From contig NZ_RCSU01000012.1 in NCBI RefSeq assembly GCF_003991355.1, positions 158,218-222,217 on the forward strand: 64,000 bases of DNA, given 5' to 3'. Both the position numbers and the translations under genes were made by a program. This document shows, piece after piece, positions 62,287 to 64,000 of this stretch (positions are counted from its first letter, which is position 1; every line of letters begins with the position of its first letter). Source of the stretch: Pseudoflavitalea rhizosphaerae (GTDB taxonomy: Bacteria; Bacteroidota; Bacteroidia; Chitinophagales; Chitinophagaceae). The notes beneath the pieces were generated by a model. The model was not told where the DNA came from, did not search any database, and was given only the letters and a program-made list of their open reading frames with translations.

Positions 62287-63024
62287 ATGCTAAATCGATT
62301 TTGCAGCGCCCTGGCATTGATCGTTCTGTGCAGTTGCCACAGCGGACGTCAATCAACAGCTTCTTCTTCTCCCAACACACTCAGTTCCGCCGAAAAGCGG
62401 GAAGGCTGGCAGCTATTGTTCGATGGCACCAGCAAAAATGGCTGGCATATTTTCAATAACCGCACAGATGGTTCCGCCTGGAAAGTGGAAGAAGGTATTC
62501 TTTATCTCGATCCAAAAGCCAAAGGCCCCAAAGGTGAAGGGGGCGGCGAACTGATCTCTGATCAATCATTCAGCAATTTTCATTTGAAAGCTGACTGGAA
62601 GATCGATATCAACGGCAATAGCGGTATCATGTTCCTGGCGCAGGAAGACCCCAAATACAAGTATGCCTATCTCACCGGTCCGGAAATGCAGATCATCGAT
62701 AATAACGGTCATGCTGATGCGAAAAATATCAAACACCGCGCCGGCGATCTCTATGATCTTATCACTGCCGTTCCTGAAAACGCCAAACCAGCCGGCGAAT
62801 GGAATTCCAGCGAGATCATCCTCGATAATGGCAAACTCACCCTCATTCAGAATGGCACGAAAGTGGTTACCACCACCCTATGGAACGAACAATGGCAGGA
62901 ACTGATCGCCAAAAGTAAATTCGTGAAGCTGCCGGACTTCGCCAAAGTTCGTGAAGGCAAATTCGTATTACAGGACCATGGCGATAAAGTATGGTTCAGA
63001 AATATTAAAGTGAAGCCGTTATAA
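62287..63024 (+). CDS. DUF1080 lipoprotein (3-keto-disaccharide hydrolase family), copy 1
   Basis: 245 residues; lipoprotein signal (ALALIVLCSCHSGR, cysteine 17). DUF1080 jelly-roll: EGWQLLFDGTSKNGWHIFNN, FHLKADWKIDINGNSGIMFL, TGPEMQIIDNNGHADAKNIK and AGDLYDLITAVPENAKPAGE. The family is annotated as 3-keto-disaccharide hydrolase: it cleaves glycosides already oxidised at C3. That fits the GMC dehydrogenase and cytochrome c encoded next door. A paralogue follows 33 bp downstream. Confidence 0.9.
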   Translation: MLNRFCSALALIVLCSCHSGRQSTASSSPNTLSSAEKREGWQLLFDGTSKNGWHIFNNRTDGSAWKVEEGILYLDPKAKGPKGEGGGELISDQSFSNFHLKADWKIDINGNSGIMFLAQEDPKYKYAYLTGPEMQIIDNNGHADAKNIKHRAGDLYDLITAVPENAKPAGEWNSSEIILDNGKLTLIQNGTKVVTTTLWNEQWQELIAKSKFVKLPDFAKVREGKFVLQDHGDKVWFRNIKVKPL

Positions 63025-63057
63025 TGCTTATTTTAGAGCCAATTCAAAATATCTACT

Positions 63058-63846
63058 ATGCGTTCAATGCTCGCCGTACTATTGCTTGCTGCCGGAATCA
63101 CCGGATGTGCAGACAGTTCCAGTAACTCCGCTGATCAAACTAAAACAGATTCAACCATGGGTGGACCTGCAATAGATGTAACGCCTGCCAACAACGAATT
63201 GACAGGACAGGAAAAAGAAGAAGGCTGGCAACTCCTGTTCGATGGAAAGACAAAAAATGGCTGGCATGTATACAATAACAAATCCGATGGCAGCGCCTGG
63301 ACAGTTGTTGATGGCACACTGCACCTCGATCCCAAAAACAAAAAGGACTGGCAAACTGTAGGCGGCGGCGATATCGTATCCGCTGAAGAGTTCGATAACT
63401 ACCATCTCAAACTCGAATGGAAGCTGGACTCTGCCGGTAACAGCGGCATCATCCTCTTCATCAGGGAAGATCCCAAATTCGAGCATACCTGGCATACAGG
63501 CCCTGAAATGCAGGTGCTCGACAATGCAGCGCATCCCGATTCAAAGATCATCAAGCACCGCGCCGGCGACCTGTATGATCTCATCACCTCTTCTCCTGAA
63601 ATGGTGAAACCCGCCGGAGAATGGAACCAGGTGGAGATCATTTCAAAAGATGCCAGACTGGAATTCATCCTCAACGGTACAATGGTTGTAAGCACTACAA
63701 TGTGGGATGACAACTGGAAGAAAATGATCGCAGGCAGTAAATTCAAAGACATGCCTGCTTTTGGTACCATTAAAAAAGGAAGGATTGGTCTGCAGGACCA
63801 TGGCGATCCCGTTTGGTACAGGAATATCAAGATCAAAAAATTGTAA
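63058..63846 (+). CDS. DUF1080 lipoprotein, copy 2
   Basis: 262 residues; lipoprotein signal (AVLLLAAGITGCADSSS). Same fold and motifs as the preceding gene (EGWQLLFDGKTKNGWHVYNN, YHLKLEWKLDSAGNSGIILF, TGPEMQVLDNAAHPDSKIIK), clearly a tandem duplicate that has diverged in about half of the residues. Different substrate preference (alpha versus beta linkage, or hydration versus elimination steps) would explain keeping both. A hairpin pair closes the unit at 63862-63921. Confidence 0.9.
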   Translation: MRSMLAVLLLAAGITGCADSSSNSADQTKTDSTMGGPAIDVTPANNELTGQEKEEGWQLLFDGKTKNGWHVYNNKSDGSAWTVVDGTLHLDPKNKKDWQTVGGGDIVSAEEFDNYHLKLEWKLDSAGNSGIILFIREDPKFEHTWHTGPEMQVLDNAAHPDSKIIKHRAGDLYDLITSSPEMVKPAGEWNQVEIISKDARLEFILNGTMVVSTTMWDDNWKKMIAGSKFKDMPAFGTIKKGRIGLQDHGDPVWYRNIKIKKL

Positions 63847-63886
63847 TAGAAAGGTTGAGATCCTGAACTGAAAAGTTCAGGCAAGA

Positions 63887-63921
63887 AAAAGCGAGGCTGC
63901 ACAATGTGTTGCCTCGCTTTT
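63887..63921 (+). terminator. Rho-independent terminator after the second DUF1080 gene
   Basis: Stem AAAAGCGAGGC/GCCTCGCTTTT (11 bp) with a 13-base loop, palindromic enough to work from either side. Just upstream lies another hairpin, CCTGAACT-GAAA-AGTTCAGG (63862-63881), with a GAAA tetraloop. Confidence 0.85.
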
Positions 63922-63932
63922 CATTTGAGTTT

Positions 63933-64000
63933 TGGCAGTCGCTCGCCTCTGGCGAGTGACTTCTTTTTAGTCGCCTCCGGCGACGCGGTGGGGCTGACTA
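63933..64000. repeat. Palindromic multi-hairpin element, copy F (cut by window end)
   Basis: Starts TGGCAGTCGCTCGCCTCTGG and contains hairpins CTCGCC-TCT-GGCGAG and GTCGCC-TCC-GGCGAC followed by GCGGTG, as in copies B and E. After that the sequence departs (GGGCTGACTA) and the window ends, so the second half may be missing or lie outside. Confidence 0.8.

Overview
The window comes from a Bacteroidota genome, most likely family Chitinophagaceae. This rests on gene content: an alternative complex III operon, GLPGLI, DUF4249, DUF6787 and head-GIN proteins, a TonB-dependent receptor with a carboxypeptidase-like N-terminal domain, futalosine-route menaquinone synthesis, TAnnTTTG-type promoter boxes close to start codons and few Shine-Dalgarno sites. 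No tRNA, rRNA, transposase, prophage or CRISPR array was seen. The genus is not claimed.

Layout. 1-3315 (minus): start of an alternative complex III operon (actB cut by the window edge, actA). 3610-7640: a DUF6787-PurN fusion, a TTG-started secreted protein, two A+T-rich unknown exported proteins and a small beta-rich cytosolic protein. 7825-11756 (plus): a tight operon of M19 dipeptidase, DUF1624 membrane acyltransferase and D-aminoacylase. 12186-14594: an unusual two-gene module, an unknown protein plus a catalytically dead trypsin-like protein with zinc ribbon and YbjN-like tail. 14588-20842 (minus): fused 2-oxoacid dehydrogenase E1, a holin-like membrane protein, an M16 peptidase pair and an aspartyl protease with PDZ. 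21042-28792: mqnC, a large hybrid sensor kinase, a small membrane protein and an OmpR-type two-component pair facing a GLPGLI gene across an array of ATTAACC boxes. 28922-45644: secreted proteins, transporters (Bcr/CflA, EamA, MATE, AI-2E), an LLM oxidoreductase, an EEP-fold hydrolase, head-GIN lipoprotein, DUF4249 plus TonB receptor, and a four-PAS kinase. 45821-55517: L,D-transpeptidase, PAP2-like protein, rpoN, a secreted protein gene carrying a repeat element inside it, a KdnA-like aminotransferase, GHL10 glycosidase, MarR regulator, DinB protein, radical SAM/SPASM enzyme and GH25 lysozyme. 55659-63846: two divergent gene sets that look like a periplasmic 3-keto-glycoside pathway (GMC oxidoreductase, gluconate-2-dehydrogenase subunit-3-like protein, cytochrome c, two DUF1080 proteins, Gfo/Idh/MocA oxidoreductase and two sugar isomerase/epimerases).

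The most striking non-gene signal is a family of about 100-140 bp palindromic elements made of three or four adjacent hairpins, each of the form (N)TCGCC-loop-GGCGA(N). Six copies occur, at about 7642, 22169, 25911, 49279, 55534 and 63933. Five sit just 3' of stop codons. The sixth lies in frame inside a secreted-protein gene without breaking it. The element is open for translation and, being palindromic, gives nearly the same peptide on both strands. It resembles in behaviour the Rickettsia palindromic elements, but I do not recognise the family.
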